In this document: piece after piece, positions 8,945 through 17,590 of the stretch
Numbering within the stretch: position 1 is the first letter of the stretch
Layout of the letters: every line of letters starts with the position of its first letter
Source: an uncultured Bacteroidota bacterium
GTDB taxonomy: Bacteria > Bacteroidota > Bacteroidia > AKYH767-A > OLB10
NCBI GenBank assembly: GCA_903881665.1
Contig: CAIRUC010000101.1
Coordinates: 1 to 46,622 of the forward strand
DNA length: 46,622 nucleotides
Reading direction: 5' to 3'
The notes under the pieces: model-generated
Database searches by the model: none
What the model was told of the DNA's origin: nothing
The model's input: the letters and a program-made list of their open reading frames with translations, nothing else
Made by a program: the position numbers and the translations under genes

Positions 8945-9256
8945 ATGACCAATAAAGAACAATTTGAAGTCGTTACCGAATGGCAAAAAAAAACCTTTAA
9001 GCAATCAACAGCACTATCTAAAATCGCTCACCTGCGAGAGGAGATCGAGGAGTTGAATGAAGATGTTAAAAATGGAAGTCAAGAACGCAGATTAGAGTTC
9101 GCCGATTGTTTTATTTTACTGATGGGAGCTGCGGCATCTGATGGAATGTCGTTCGATGATATTGTAAGTGCTATTGATGAAAAGATGAAAATAAATATTT
9201 CGAGAAATTGGGGTTCACCCGATGATAATGGCGTAGTTAAACATGTTAAGAAGTAA
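8945..9256 (+). CDS. Small MazG-like / dATP-dGTP diphosphohydrolase-like protein
   Basis: 103 residues. The pattern HLREEIEELNEDV, then LEFADCFILLMGAA, is the E-x-x-E helix plus E-x-x-D helix that binds Mg2+ in all-alpha NTP pyrophosphohydrolases. The closest remembered family is DUF550 (dATP/dGTP pyrophosphohydrolase, PF04447), including the C-terminal KMKINISRNWG. Such enzymes cleave (d)NTPs to NMP and pyrophosphate. The substrate is unknown here. The frame is open from a TTG at 8915; ATG 8945 (MTNKEQFEVV) fits the family better. It lies 63 bp after aroA on the same strand and could be read from the same transcript. Convergent with the FAD oxidoreductase, with only 38 bp between stops. Confidence 0.75.
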   Translation: MTNKEQFEVVTEWQKKTFKQSTALSKIAHLREEIEELNEDVKNGSQERRLEFADCFILLMGAAASDGMSFDDIVSAIDEKMKINISRNWGSPDDNGVVKHVKK

Positions 9257-9294
9257 TCTTGGATGTTTTTATTAACGATTAATTGTTTTTTCGC

Positions 9295-10872
9295 TTATGC
9301 GCCAATAAAATTTAGGGCTGCTTCAGCACATCGTTCTCCATCCATAGCTGCACTTACGATTCCTCCTGCATATCCAGCCCCTTCAGCGCAAGGGAATAGT
9401 CCTTGTAATTCAGGGTGCATACATGTTTCTTTATCTCGAGGAATACGAACAGGCGACGAAGTTCTTGATTCGGTGCCTACTAATACAGCATCGTTAGTAT
9501 AATAACCTTGTATTTTTTTTCCGAAATCTTTCAGTCCTTGTCGTAGCGCTTGTGCAACCGCTTTCGGAAGTATGTCCGCTAACATTACATTGCTTACTCC
9601 TGGAAGATAGGATGTTTCTATTGTTCCTTTTGTAGGTTTCTCTTCGCAAAAATCCACTAAGCGTTGTGCTGGTGCTTTTAATTGTCCTCCACCAGCAATA
9701 AAGCATGATTTTTCTACTGAAGCTTGGTATTCCATTGCAGCTAATGGCCCCGATTTTTTGAATGGTTCAAAATCTTTTGCACCCACACTTACTACGATTC
9801 CCGAATTTGCAAATGGGTTATTACGTCGCGAGGGCGACCATCCGTTAACTACCAATTCTCCGGGAGCTGTAGATGCTGGCGCGATGATTCCTCCCGGACA
9901 CATGCAGAAGCTATATACGCCACGATCGAATGCTTGGGTAGTTAAACTGTATGCCGCAGGAGGTAGATGCAGTCCTCTGTCATTACAATGATACTGTACA
10001 CGGTCAATGATATTTTGAGGGTGTTCAATGCGTACGCCTAATGCAAAATCTTTCGCTTCAATTAATATTTTTTGTTCATGTAGCATTCTAAAAATGTCGC
10101 GCGCGGAATGTCCTGTTGCTAGGATAACGGCATCAGCCAATAGGCTAATTGCGCCATTGCTTCCGTCAACTGTTTTTACTTTTACTCCTTTTATTTTGTG
10201 ATGATCATAAATAATTTCTTCTAGGCGAGTGTTGAAGTGGATTTCTCCTCCGAATGCTTCAATTTGTTCGCGCATTGCTGTAACTATTCCTGGAAGTTTA
10301 TTGGTGCCTATATGAGGATGTGCATCTATTAAAATATTTTCAGATGCTCCAAATTCGTGAAAAGTATGTAGTACGCGTTGAATGTTTCCTCGCTTACCTG
10401 AACGGGTGTATAGTTTTCCATCTGAGTATGTACCAGCACCACCTTCTCCAAAGCAATAATTTGAATCTTCGTTTACGAATCCTTGCCTATTAATAGCTGC
10501 TAAATCTCTTCTTCGACTTCTAACGTCTTTCCCTCTTTCAATAACAATTGGTTTAATTCCCAATTCGATTAGACGCAGAGCAGCAAACATACCCGCAGGG
10601 CCAAAGCCAATAATAATAATTGGCTTTGAATTACTAACGTTATTGTATTGCCGAACAAAAGATTCACCACGAGGAAACGGTTCGCCTAATGCAACATCAA
10701 AAAATAATCTGTATTTAACTTGTTTTGATCGAGCATCAATCGATCGCTTACTTAAGCGGAAAGAAGTGATGTCACTTTCATCAACACCAATAAACCGTGA
10801 AAGAAATGTTTTGTAATCTGACTCGCGGGCTGCCTCTTCCGGCTGCAACACAAGTTCAATTTGTTTGATCAT
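9295..10872 (-). CDS. FAD-dependent oxidoreductase (COG2509 type)
   Basis: 525 residues. The FAD-binding Rossmann motif IIGFGPAGMFAALRLIELG lies about 90 residues in, after a ferredoxin-like N-terminal part that is usual for this group. Then come CFGEGGAGTYSDGKLYTRSG, VILATGHSARD, CPGGIIAPAST and a late CAEGAGYAGGIVSAAMDG. This set is typical of the uncharacterised FAD-dependent dehydrogenases of COG2509, found across bacteria and plastids; the physiological reaction is not established as far as I know. Its start codon directly abuts the stop of the porT gene, so it is the last gene of the minus-strand operon starting near 14.5 kb. Confidence 0.88.
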   Translation of the reverse strand: MIKQIELVLQPEEAARESDYKTFLSRFIGVDESDITSFRLSKRSIDARSKQVKYRLFFDVALGEPFPRGESFVRQYNNVSNSKPIIIIGFGPAGMFAALRLIELGIKPIVIERGKDVRSRRRDLAAINRQGFVNEDSNYCFGEGGAGTYSDGKLYTRSGKRGNIQRVLHTFHEFGASENILIDAHPHIGTNKLPGIVTAMREQIEAFGGEIHFNTRLEEIIYDHHKIKGVKVKTVDGSNGAISLLADAVILATGHSARDIFRMLHEQKILIEAKDFALGVRIEHPQNIIDRVQYHCNDRGLHLPPAAYSLTTQAFDRGVYSFCMCPGGIIAPASTAPGELVVNGWSPSRRNNPFANSGIVVSVGAKDFEPFKKSGPLAAMEYQASVEKSCFIAGGGQLKAPAQRLVDFCEEKPTKGTIETSYLPGVSNVMLADILPKAVAQALRQGLKDFGKKIQGYYTNDAVLVGTESRTSSPVRIPRDKETCMHPELQGLFPCAEGAGYAGGIVSAAMDGERCAEAALNFIGA

Positions 10873-11595
10873 TTATTCGAAGGTAAGCGAAACCGTGAAT
10901 ATTCTTGATTTTAATGTATTGATGGTCGAAGAGTAGGTTGCAGGATCTGCCGTTAATATATTCGGGATTCCTTGAAACATTTTAATCTCAGGCGCAAATT
11001 TGAATAACGGAAGATATAAATCCATTCCGAATCCTATCTCATAACCGTAGTCGTTCTTCGTTAACTTGACTAGCTCATCGTCGTTTTCTACAGCAGCTTG
11101 CGATACTAAGTCAATCATGTACTTTGCGCCACCTAAAACATAAAAACGGTAATTGTTTACTCGATTTGATTTAAACTTAATCTGCAAGGGGAATTCGATA
11201 AATGTTGATTCTATTTTTTTGGTGACAGTAGTTGTGGGTCCAACACGAACTGTCATTTTGTAATTAATATTTCGTTGTGAAAAAGCAAGTGCGGGAAGAA
11301 ATCTTAAATCAAGATTGTTGTTGATTCGGAGATTGGAAATGATACCTAAATTAAATCCAGTTTGCCCATCTGCTGTTAATGTCATTACGCTGTCACTTTT
11401 ATAAAAATCATCGGCACGCCCTACTTTGAAATCTGTTTTATTCATTCCCAAAAGAAATCCGAAGTGAATCCATTGTTTATCGTATTTCTCTTGATTTTTC
11501 ACAACGATTCGTTGCGCCTGCAGTTGTGTTACGGGCAATGATAAAATCATGGCGAATATGATTAGCAATTTATTTTTTTTCAACGTCGCTTTCAT
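10873..11595 (-). CDS. porT: PorT/SprT-like outer-membrane protein of the type IX secretion system
   Basis: 240 residues with a signal peptide (LLIIFAMILSLPVTQLQAQ), then HFGFLLGMNKTDF and a series of alternating beta strands ending in IFTVSLTFE with a terminal aromatic, as in eight-stranded outer-membrane barrels (PorT family, PF13568 type). PorT (SprT in gliding Flavobacteria) is required for T9SS secretion. In many Bacteroidota it sits directly downstream of ubiE, which is the case here (2 bp between them); that synteny is the main reason for the specific name. T9SS cargo genes at the right side of the window agree with a working system. A generic porin-family barrel remains possible. Confidence 0.8.
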   Translation of the reverse strand: MKATLKKNKLLIIFAMILSLPVTQLQAQRIVVKNQEKYDKQWIHFGFLLGMNKTDFKVGRADDFYKSDSVMTLTADGQTGFNLGIISNLRINNNLDLRFLPALAFSQRNINYKMTVRVGPTTTVTKKIESTFIEFPLQIKFKSNRVNNYRFYVLGGAKYMIDLVSQAAVENDDELVKLTKNDYGYEIGFGMDLYLPLFKFAPEIKMFQGIPNILTADPATYSSTINTLKSRIFTVSLTFE

Positions 11596-11596
11596 A

Positions 11597-12322
11597 TTAT
11601 TTTTTTCGTCCCGTATAAATGCTGGCTATTCCAAACGTAAGTGGCAAACATTTAGTATCACTATAACCTACATTCTGTAATATTGTGGTGAATTTTTCTC
11701 CGAAGGGAAAGGCTGAAACTGATGCCGGAAGGTATTCATAAGCCGATCGTTCCTTTGAAATTAACTGGCCGATGCCTGGTAAAATATATTTTGAATAGAA
11801 ATTATATCCTTGCTTGATGGGCGACTTAGTGGGTTGAGAGAATTCAAGAATAACTACCATTCCTTGCGGTTTCAAAACTCTTAACATTTCCCCTAACCCA
11901 ATTTCCAAATGTTCGAAATTACGAACGCCAAATGCTACTGTGATAGCATCAAAACAATTGTCTTCAAATGGAAGTTTTTCTGAATCGGCTTGTTGTAGCT
12001 TAATTAATTCGGATAAATTTTTGGCGTTTATTTTTTCTTTTCCAATTTCTAACATTCCTGCCGAAATATCTACACCTATAATTTCAGAAGGATTCAGTCG
12101 CACTGCTTCTAGTGCTAAATCTGCCGTGCCTGTTGCAATATCGAGAATGCTTTGGGGTTGAATTTGTAATAGTTGATTGATTGCTTTTTTTCTCCACGAT
12201 TTATCAATGCCGCCCGATAAAACACGATTCAGTAAATCATAACGCGTAGCGATAAGGTCGAACATAAGTTCTACTTTCTCGCGTTTCGATTCGCCTTTAT
12301 AACGTTGAGGCAGTACCGTCAT
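11597..12322 (-). CDS. ubiE: Demethylmenaquinone / 2-methoxy-6-polyprenyl-benzoquinol methyltransferase
   Basis: SAM-dependent C-methyltransferase. In Bacteroidota, which use menaquinone, it catalyses the last step from demethylmenaquinone to menaquinone (MenG activity). 241 residues with the UbiE signature YDLLNRVLSGGIDKSWRKKA, SAM motif I ILDIATGTADLALEA, VAFGVRNFEHLEIGLGEM, and the C-terminal motif YLPASVSAFPFGEKF. The start overlaps the stop of the upstream PfkB-family gene by 4 bp (ATGA). Confidence 0.95.
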   Translation of the reverse strand: MTVLPQRYKGESKREKVELMFDLIATRYDLLNRVLSGGIDKSWRKKAINQLLQIQPQSILDIATGTADLALEAVRLNPSEIIGVDISAGMLEIGKEKINAKNLSELIKLQQADSEKLPFEDNCFDAITVAFGVRNFEHLEIGLGEMLRVLKPQGMVVILEFSQPTKSPIKQGYNFYSKYILPGIGQLISKERSAYEYLPASVSAFPFGEKFTTILQNVGYSDTKCLPLTFGIASIYTGRKK

Positions 12323-13317
12323 ACTTTTAATTTCGAAGCTTCTACTAATAATTGTCGTTTGTCTATTGGCACAACTCCTACTTTTTCACATACTAAACCA
12401 CCTGCCAGATTTGCAAGAGCTGCTGTAGTTGGTCCGCTTAAATTTAGTGCTAGGCATAATGAAGCCACGCTGATTACCGTATCACCAGCGCCCGATACAT
12501 CCGATATGTTACGAATATGTGCTGGTATTATTTCTTTAATTATATCGGTTCCAATATAAACTCCGTTTTCTGATAATGTTACCATCATCGATTCAATTTT
12601 TTGTTGAAGTCGAAATGGTTCACTCACCGCATTCAAATTATCGATAGTAGGTTTAACGATATCAGCTTTTAATCCTGCTTTTAATTCTGAAAGATTCGGT
12701 TTGAATAGACTTACGTTTTTATACGAAGTGAAGTTTTTCTTTTTAGGATCAACTGCGGTCGGAATTTTATGGGCTCCGCAAAGAGTAACTATTTCTGAAA
12801 TCAGCGACTCATTCAAAACACCTTTGTCGTAATCTTCAAAAATGACAACAGCAGGCTTTTCATTCTCGATTAACGTTTTTACGGCCTTAAAAATTTCACT
12901 TTGTTCTTTTGCCGATAAGTCGTGCATCACTTCATCATCTATACGTAGCAATTGATGGTTATTACCGATTACACGCGTTTTCACAGTAGTTACTCGCTCA
13001 TCCGATAATATCATTCCCGAAGTGTCCATTGATAAGTCTTTCATCAATCCCAAAAGATCTTCGGCATGGCGGTCGTTGCCGATTACCGAGCAGAGCAGGG
13101 GAGTAGCTCCCATAGCTTTTATGTTGATTGCTACGTTGGCCGCTCCGCCTAAGCGACTTTCTCTTTTTTGAACTGCAACGATAGGTACAGGTGCTTCAGG
13201 AGATATTCGATCTACTTTCCCCCATAAATAGGCATCTACCATTACATCGCCTATCACCAATACTTTTAGGTGATTGAAGGCGTCAAATACTTCTTCTATG
13301 TTGCGATAATGTGTCAA
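12319..13317 (-). CDS. PfkB-family kinase, heptose-7-phosphate kinase (HldE N-terminal/RfaE1) type
   Basis: 332 residues. Ribokinase-fold motifs: VIGDVMVDAYLWGKVDRISPE near the start, SRLGGAANVAINIKAMGA (di-Gly lid hinge), VIFEDYDKGVL, and the catalytic anion-hole segment DVSGAGDTVISVASL near residue 270. The N-terminal block closely follows the kinase half of HldE, which phosphorylates D-glycero-D-manno-heptose-7-phosphate at C1 on the way to ADP-heptose for LPS core. The cytidylyl/adenylyltransferase half is absent, so a separate RfaE2-like protein would be needed. The substrate assignment rests on family resemblance. Lies in an operon with ubiE and porT. Confidence 0.82.
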   Translation of the reverse strand: MTHYRNIEEVFDAFNHLKVLVIGDVMVDAYLWGKVDRISPEAPVPIVAVQKRESRLGGAANVAINIKAMGATPLLCSVIGNDRHAEDLLGLMKDLSMDTSGMILSDERVTTVKTRVIGNNHQLLRIDDEVMHDLSAKEQSEIFKAVKTLIENEKPAVVIFEDYDKGVLNESLISEIVTLCGAHKIPTAVDPKKKNFTSYKNVSLFKPNLSELKAGLKADIVKPTIDNLNAVSEPFRLQQKIESMMVTLSENGVYIGTDIIKEIIPAHIRNISDVSGAGDTVISVASLCLALNLSGPTTAALANLAGGLVCEKVGVVPIDKRQLLVEASKLKV

Positions 13318-13330
13318 CCGTTCTTTTTTT

Positions 13331-14524
13331 TTATTTCAATTTTGCAAATGATGCTTTGATGCGTCTTAATGCTTCACGCAGTACGTCGTCGCTTGTTGCA
13401 TAGGAAATACGTAAGCATCGAGGATCGCCAAATGCTTCTCCTGTTACTAACGATACTTTCGCATCTTTTAACAAGTACATGCATAAGTCGGTAGCGTTGT
13501 TGATCACCGACTCGCCATCACTTTTTCCAAAGAAATACGTTACATCGGGAAATACATAAAAGGCCCCTTTCGGTTTGTTGAATTTCCATCCCGGAATATC
13601 TTGCATTAATTCAAGCACCATGTCTCTTCTTCTTAAGAATGATTCGCGCATGAATTCATATTGGCTCCAATCGGTACTTAATGCTTTTAATGCTGCTTTC
13701 TGTGCGATAGAACAAGTAGCTGAAGTAAATTGGCCTTGCATCTTGTCGCATGCTTTGGCAATTTCAATTGGCGCCCCTATATAGCCGATCCTCCATCCTG
13801 TCATGGCATATCCTTTTGATACTCCATTCACGATAACTACGCGGTCTTTGATGAAATCAAATTGTGCAATGCTTTCGTGGTTGGATTCGAAGCGTATATG
13901 TTCATAGATTTCATCCGATAAAATGTAAATCTGTGGATGTGGTAGAATAACTTCTGCAATAGATTTTAATTCTTCTTTCGAAAAAATAGATCCGGTAGGA
14001 TTACAGGGAGAACTGAAGATGAAAAGTTTTGTTTTTGGTGTGATGGCTTCTTTTACTTGCTGTGCGGTCGGCTTGAAGTCATTATCAACTGTAGTGTCGA
14101 TGTATACAGGCACTCCTCCAGCGAGTTGAATCATTTGAGCATAGCTTACCCAATATGGAGAAGGTACAATCACTTCTTCCCCAGGATTTACCAGACTTAA
14201 TATCACATTTGCAATACTTTGTTTTGCTCCTGTCGATACTACAATTTGCTCGGGTTTGAATTCGAGATTATTCTCTCGCTTGAATTTTTCGCTGATGGCT
14301 TTACGTAAATCTGCATATCCAGCTATTGGAGGATAGAAGGTAAATCCGTCGTCGATAGCTTTTTTAGCCGCTTCGCGGATGTCGTGAGGAGTAACAAAGT
14401 CAGGTTCGCCTAAGCTTAGGCTGATTATATCATGTCCCTGCTCCTGAAGTTCACGGCTTAAGCGCGCCATGGCGATTGTCGCAGATTCTTCTAAATCGTT
14501 AATTCGTTTCGATAAATAGTTCAT
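13331..14524 (-). CDS. PLP-dependent aminotransferase, class I (aspartate aminotransferase-like)
   Basis: 397 residues. SLGEPDFVTPHDI and GAKQSIANVILSLVNPGEEV are typical of the AspC-Igamma group. SSPCNPTG binds the substrate carboxylate, SDEIYEHIRF holds the PLP-contacting Asp/Tyr, VNGVSKGYAMTGWRIGY carries the Schiff-base lysine (SKGYAMTG), and RISYATS the distal Arg. It most likely interconverts aspartate and oxaloacetate; prephenate or another amino donor cannot be excluded. The frame extends to 14590, but MNYLSKRINDL at 14524 is the family start. A minus-strand -7 box TAATTTTG at 14552-14559 lies within the longer frame and supports it. First gene of the minus-strand cluster. Confidence 0.92.
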   Translation of the reverse strand: MNYLSKRINDLEESATIAMARLSRELQEQGHDIISLSLGEPDFVTPHDIREAAKKAIDDGFTFYPPIAGYADLRKAISEKFKRENNLEFKPEQIVVSTGAKQSIANVILSLVNPGEEVIVPSPYWVSYAQMIQLAGGVPVYIDTTVDNDFKPTAQQVKEAITPKTKLFIFSSPCNPTGSIFSKEELKSIAEVILPHPQIYILSDEIYEHIRFESNHESIAQFDFIKDRVVIVNGVSKGYAMTGWRIGYIGAPIEIAKACDKMQGQFTSATCSIAQKAALKALSTDWSQYEFMRESFLRRRDMVLELMQDIPGWKFNKPKGAFYVFPDVTYFFGKSDGESVINNATDLCMYLLKDAKVSLVTGEAFGDPRCLRISYATSDDVLREALRRIKASFAKLK

Positions 14525-14768
14525 AGTGGGATTAGCCCATTTTGTGTGGCGCAAAATTACCAAAAAAGACTGAGCCATTAAACTTATCAATTCGAAGATT
14601 TTTTGAACTTTGTTTCTGTCGTTTCGTCTACATAATGAGGTGGTTACGGCATGATTTAGCTATTAAGGAAATACTTTCTCATTGATTTATTAACCGTTCG
14701 GCCCTTTTTTATGTAATAATTCGCCCTTTTATGCGTCCTATTTTACGATATTTGACCCCTCTTAAATT
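14525..14768. other. Divergent intergenic region
   Basis: About 240 bp between the aminotransferase (minus) and the membrane-anchored hypothetical (plus). It contains the -7 box TAATTTTG on the minus strand (14559-14552). I found no convincing promoter for the plus-strand gene and no hairpin of note. Confidence 0.4.
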
Positions 14769-15299
14769 ATGGAAACACCAAACACAATTCTCGAATTTCT
14801 AGTGTTCCTGCTCCCTCCTGTGATTGTGGCAGTTACGGCTTATTTGCTCATTCAACGTTTTCTTCAACGCGAACAACAACTAAAAGTGCTTGAGCTGAAA
14901 ATGTTAAATCAGAAAGATTTATTGCCGCTACGATTACAAGCGTATGAGCGCTTAGCAATTTATTTGGAGCGTATTTCTCCGAATCAAATGTTGTTAAATC
15001 AATATGAAGCCGGATTTACCGTAGCACAGTTTCAGCGTATTTTGGTGGCAATGGTGCGCGATGAATTTGAACATAATTTGGCACAACAGATTTATGTTTC
15101 GATAGCACTGTGGACGATCATCAGAAACACAAAAGAAGATGTAGTTCGACAAATTAATAAAGCCGCTTCAACATTAAATCCAGATGCTCCTTGCCACGAA
15201 TTAAGTCAAGCGGTTTTTAGTGCAATTCTTGAGCGTGAAGATTTTGGAGCTCAGAAAACATTAAGTATTCTTAAAGCAGAAGTTGCACAGTTATTTTAA
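14769..15299 (+). CDS. Membrane-anchored conserved hypothetical protein
   Basis: 176 residues. One hydrophobic helix near the N-terminus ([20 protein letters not shown]) is followed by a mostly helical, charged cytoplasmic part with [20 protein letters not shown] and [12 protein letters not shown]. The latter blocks recall a Bacteroidota family (DUF7935-like) whose function I do not know. It starts just 8 bp before the methylmalonyl-CoA mutase gene, so they are probably cotranscribed; whether they act together is open. No catalytic motif is visible. Confidence 0.7.
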   Translation: METPNTILEFLVFLLPPVIVAVTAYLLIQRFLQREQQLKVLELKMLNQKDLLPLRLQAYERLAIYLERISPNQMLLNQYEAGFTVAQFQRILVAMVRDEFEHNLAQQIYVSIALWTIIRNTKEDVVRQINKAASTLNPDAPCHELSQAVFSAILEREDFGAQKTLSILKAEVAQLF

Positions 15300-15307
15300 A
15301 TTTAGGT

Positions 15308-16879
15308 ATGTCAACTACAGATTCAAAAAAAACTCTTTTCACTACCGATTCTGGTATTGATATAAATCGCATATATTCTACTCCTGTTGAGTTGAAAGAG
15401 GATGCCGGTAAATTTCCTTTTACACGTGGTGTACAACCCGATATGTATCGAGGTAAATTATGGACGATGCGTCAATATGCTGGCTTTAGTACTGCAGAAG
15501 AGAGCAATGAAAGATATCATTTTTTGTTGAATCAAGGAACAACAGGTTTGTCGGTGGCATTTGATCTGCCGACTCAAATTGGCTATGATTCAAGTCACGA
15601 TTTAAGTGATGGTGAAGTAGGGAAGGCCGGCGTGGCAATCGATTCCTTAGCCGATATGGAAATTCTTTTTGATGGAATTGAACTTGAAAAAATTACAACG
15701 TCAATGACCATCAATGCTTCGGCTTCGGTGTTGTTGAGTATGTATATTGCTTTAGCGAAAAAACAAGGTGCCGACTTGAAAAATATTTCAGGTACAATTC
15801 AGAATGATATTTTAAAAGAGTATGCCGCTCGAGGAACTTATATTTATCCTCCGAAGCCTAGCATGCGCATTATTACTGATATTTTCGAGTATTGTAGCAA
15901 GGAATTGCCAAAGTGGAATACCATATCAATTTCGGGTTATCATATTCGTGAAGCAGGTGCAAATGCTGTTCAGGAGTTGGCGTTCACTTTAGCCGATGGC
16001 AAAGCATATTTACAAGCGGCTATCGACAAGGGTCTCGATATAAATGTTTTTGCAAAGCGTTTATCATTTTTCTTTAATGCACATAATAATTTGTTTGAAG
16101 AAGTAGCTAAGTTCAGAGCTGCTCGTCGCATGTGGGCGCAAATAACAAAAGATTTAGGAGCTACCGACCCTCGCGCTCAGATGTTACGTTTTCATACACA
16201 AACTGGCGGATCAACATTAACTGCTCAACAGCCGCAAAACAATATCGTTCGTGTTACAGTGCAAGCTTTAGCAGCGGTGATGGGCGGAACACAATCGCTT
16301 CATACCAACGGCTTCGATGAAGCATTAGCATTGCCTACCGAAGAAGCTGCTCGTATTGCTTTGCGTACGCAACAAGTTGTGGCTTATGAAAGCGGAGTGC
16401 CAATGACAGCTGATCCTTTAGGCGGAAGTTATTATGTAGAAGCACTAACGAATGAAGTAGAAGCAAAAGCGTGGGATTATATTCGTAAGATTGACGAGAT
16501 GGGTGGTGCAGTAGCTGCAATTGAAGCGGGATATATTCAACGTGAAATTGCCGATTCTGCTTATCAATATCAACGTGATATTGAATCGGGCGATAAGGTA
16601 ATTGTAGGAGTAAATAAATTCACTATTGAAGAACCTCCATTCGAAAATCTATTTGCTGTTAACGATAGCATTCGTCAGGTTCAAATTGATAAAATCAATA
16701 AAGTAAAAGCAACAAGAAATAACGAAGCAGTTACAGTGTGCCTTAAGAATCTCGATGAAGCAGCGCGTAACGGATCGAATGTAATGCCATTTATTTTAGA
16801 TGCTGTTGAACAATACGCTACGCTAGGGGAAATCTGCGATGTAATGCGTGTAGTGTTTGGTGAATATACAGGAATGTAA
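15308..16879 (+). CDS. Methylmalonyl-CoA mutase, catalytic subunit without B12 domain
   Basis: 523 residues covering only the substrate-binding TIM barrel. Seen in order: [29 protein letters not shown] (the Tyr of the YAGFSTA motif is the methylmalonyl-CoA marker), [40 protein letters not shown] (catalytic His), and [18 protein letters not shown]. The C-terminal cobalamin-binding domain with DxHxxG is missing; in two-part mutases it is a separate small protein, not in this window. The reaction interconverts methylmalonyl-CoA and succinyl-CoA, linking propionate/branched-chain carbon to the TCA cycle. Isobutyryl- or hydroxyisobutyryl-CoA mutase is less likely given the Tyr. Ends at a strong terminator. 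Confidence 0.9.
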   Translation: MSTTDSKKTLFTTDSGIDINRIYSTPVELKEDAGKFPFTRGVQPDMYRGKLWTMRQYAGFSTAEESNERYHFLLNQGTTGLSVAFDLPTQIGYDSSHDLSDGEVGKAGVAIDSLADMEILFDGIELEKITTSMTINASASVLLSMYIALAKKQGADLKNISGTIQNDILKEYAARGTYIYPPKPSMRIITDIFEYCSKELPKWNTISISGYHIREAGANAVQELAFTLADGKAYLQAAIDKGLDINVFAKRLSFFFNAHNNLFEEVAKFRAARRMWAQITKDLGATDPRAQMLRFHTQTGGSTLTAQQPQNNIVRVTVQALAAVMGGTQSLHTNGFDEALALPTEEAARIALRTQQVVAYESGVPMTADPLGGSYYVEALTNEVEAKAWDYIRKIDEMGGAVAAIEAGYIQREIADSAYQYQRDIESGDKVIVGVNKFTIEEPPFENLFAVNDSIRQVQIDKINKVKATRNNEAVTVCLKNLDEAARNGSNVMPFILDAVEQYATLGEICDVMRVVFGEYTGM

Positions 16880-16895
16880 TATCTTAATAATTTTA

Positions 16896-16940
16896 AAAAA
16901 GGCTCAAGGAAAAAGTGATTATTCCTTGAGCTTTTTTTTT
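16896..16940 (+). terminator. Rho-independent terminator of the mutase gene
   Basis: Perfect 10-bp stem GCTCAAGGAA/TTCCTTGAGC (16902-16911, 16922-16931) with a 10-nt loop, preceded by A-residues and followed by nine T-residues. Confidence 0.93.
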
Positions 16941-16981
16941 AACCTAAACTTGGAGGCATTTAGATCCTAATATGTCGACCG

Positions 16982-17384
16982 TTTTAGTAATAAATTATCG
17001 GGCAAACGGGAGCCTTCTGGTCTTTGCAGAGTAAATTTACTGAAAACAGATTTGTCAATGATAGAAATTCGGATTCAAACTTATTTCTTCTTCCAACGCG
17101 CTGTAGCCGCGCGACGGCTCATACTTTTTCCTTCAGTCGAAAAAGTATGCAAAAAGACCGCCGCTGTAAATTTTTTAGCGGGAACGATTTCAACTCCAAC
17201 GGAAAGAAACAAACTCGCCCTGAATCGTCTCCTGCGTCGACTCATCATGTCTCGGTCAGTGTTTCTTTCTGTCGTTGTCGTTCTCATCGTTCTATCCGCA
17301 AAAATTTAAGGCGGACGTTCCGCTTCGATATAAAATTTCGATATATCGTTCCTAATATTTTATCAAAAACCTCCTCAACCTATG
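16982..17384 (-). repeat. Dispersed imperfect repeat, copy A
   Basis: About 400 bp whose reverse complement matches 28805-29200 along almost its whole length, by eye with about three in four bases equal in the conserved blocks. Shared landmarks read in the copy-B direction: GCGGAnnnTCCGCCTTAAA, CGTTGGAGTTGAAATC, TTACAGCGGC, CGCGCGGCT, AGCGCGTTGGAAGA, and GTTTGCCCGATAATTTATT at the end. Several short frames run through it, but differences between copies change residues rather than silent positions, so I do not call a gene. Hairpins: 17120-17130/17139-17149 (perfect 11 bp), 17097-17101/17109-17113, 17326-17332/17342-17348. Confidence 0.8.
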
Positions 17385-17590
17385 TTAGGGACGAACAATG
17401 AATCCTATATCCTGAATTTTTTATCCAACATCTAATATCCAATATCTATCAACCAAATTTAACATAATCTAACAACTTATTCAGTATTTTATCAAAACAA
17501 CTTTCAACTGATATTTCTCATTTGTATTGTTCAATTCTCAAATAACTTTAACTTCACAATAATATTAGTGCAGTTAAAATAAATTGAACT
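17385..17590. other. AT-rich spacer with quasi-repeats
   Basis: Between repeat copy A and the outer-membrane protein gene. Contains irregular reiterations of ATCCAATATCTA-like words around 17402-17450. No gene, hairpin or clear -7 box found. Confidence 0.35.

Noticed and set aside
16982..17384. Remains of an insertion sequence.
   Set aside because: No DDE or tyrosine transposase motif, no clear terminal inverted repeats or target duplications.
17024..17401. Overlapping frames of 85 and 125 codons on the plus strand and 68 on the minus strand in repeat copy A.
   Set aside because: Low-complexity Arg/Val/Ser-rich translations without family features; parts resemble copy B only as DNA.
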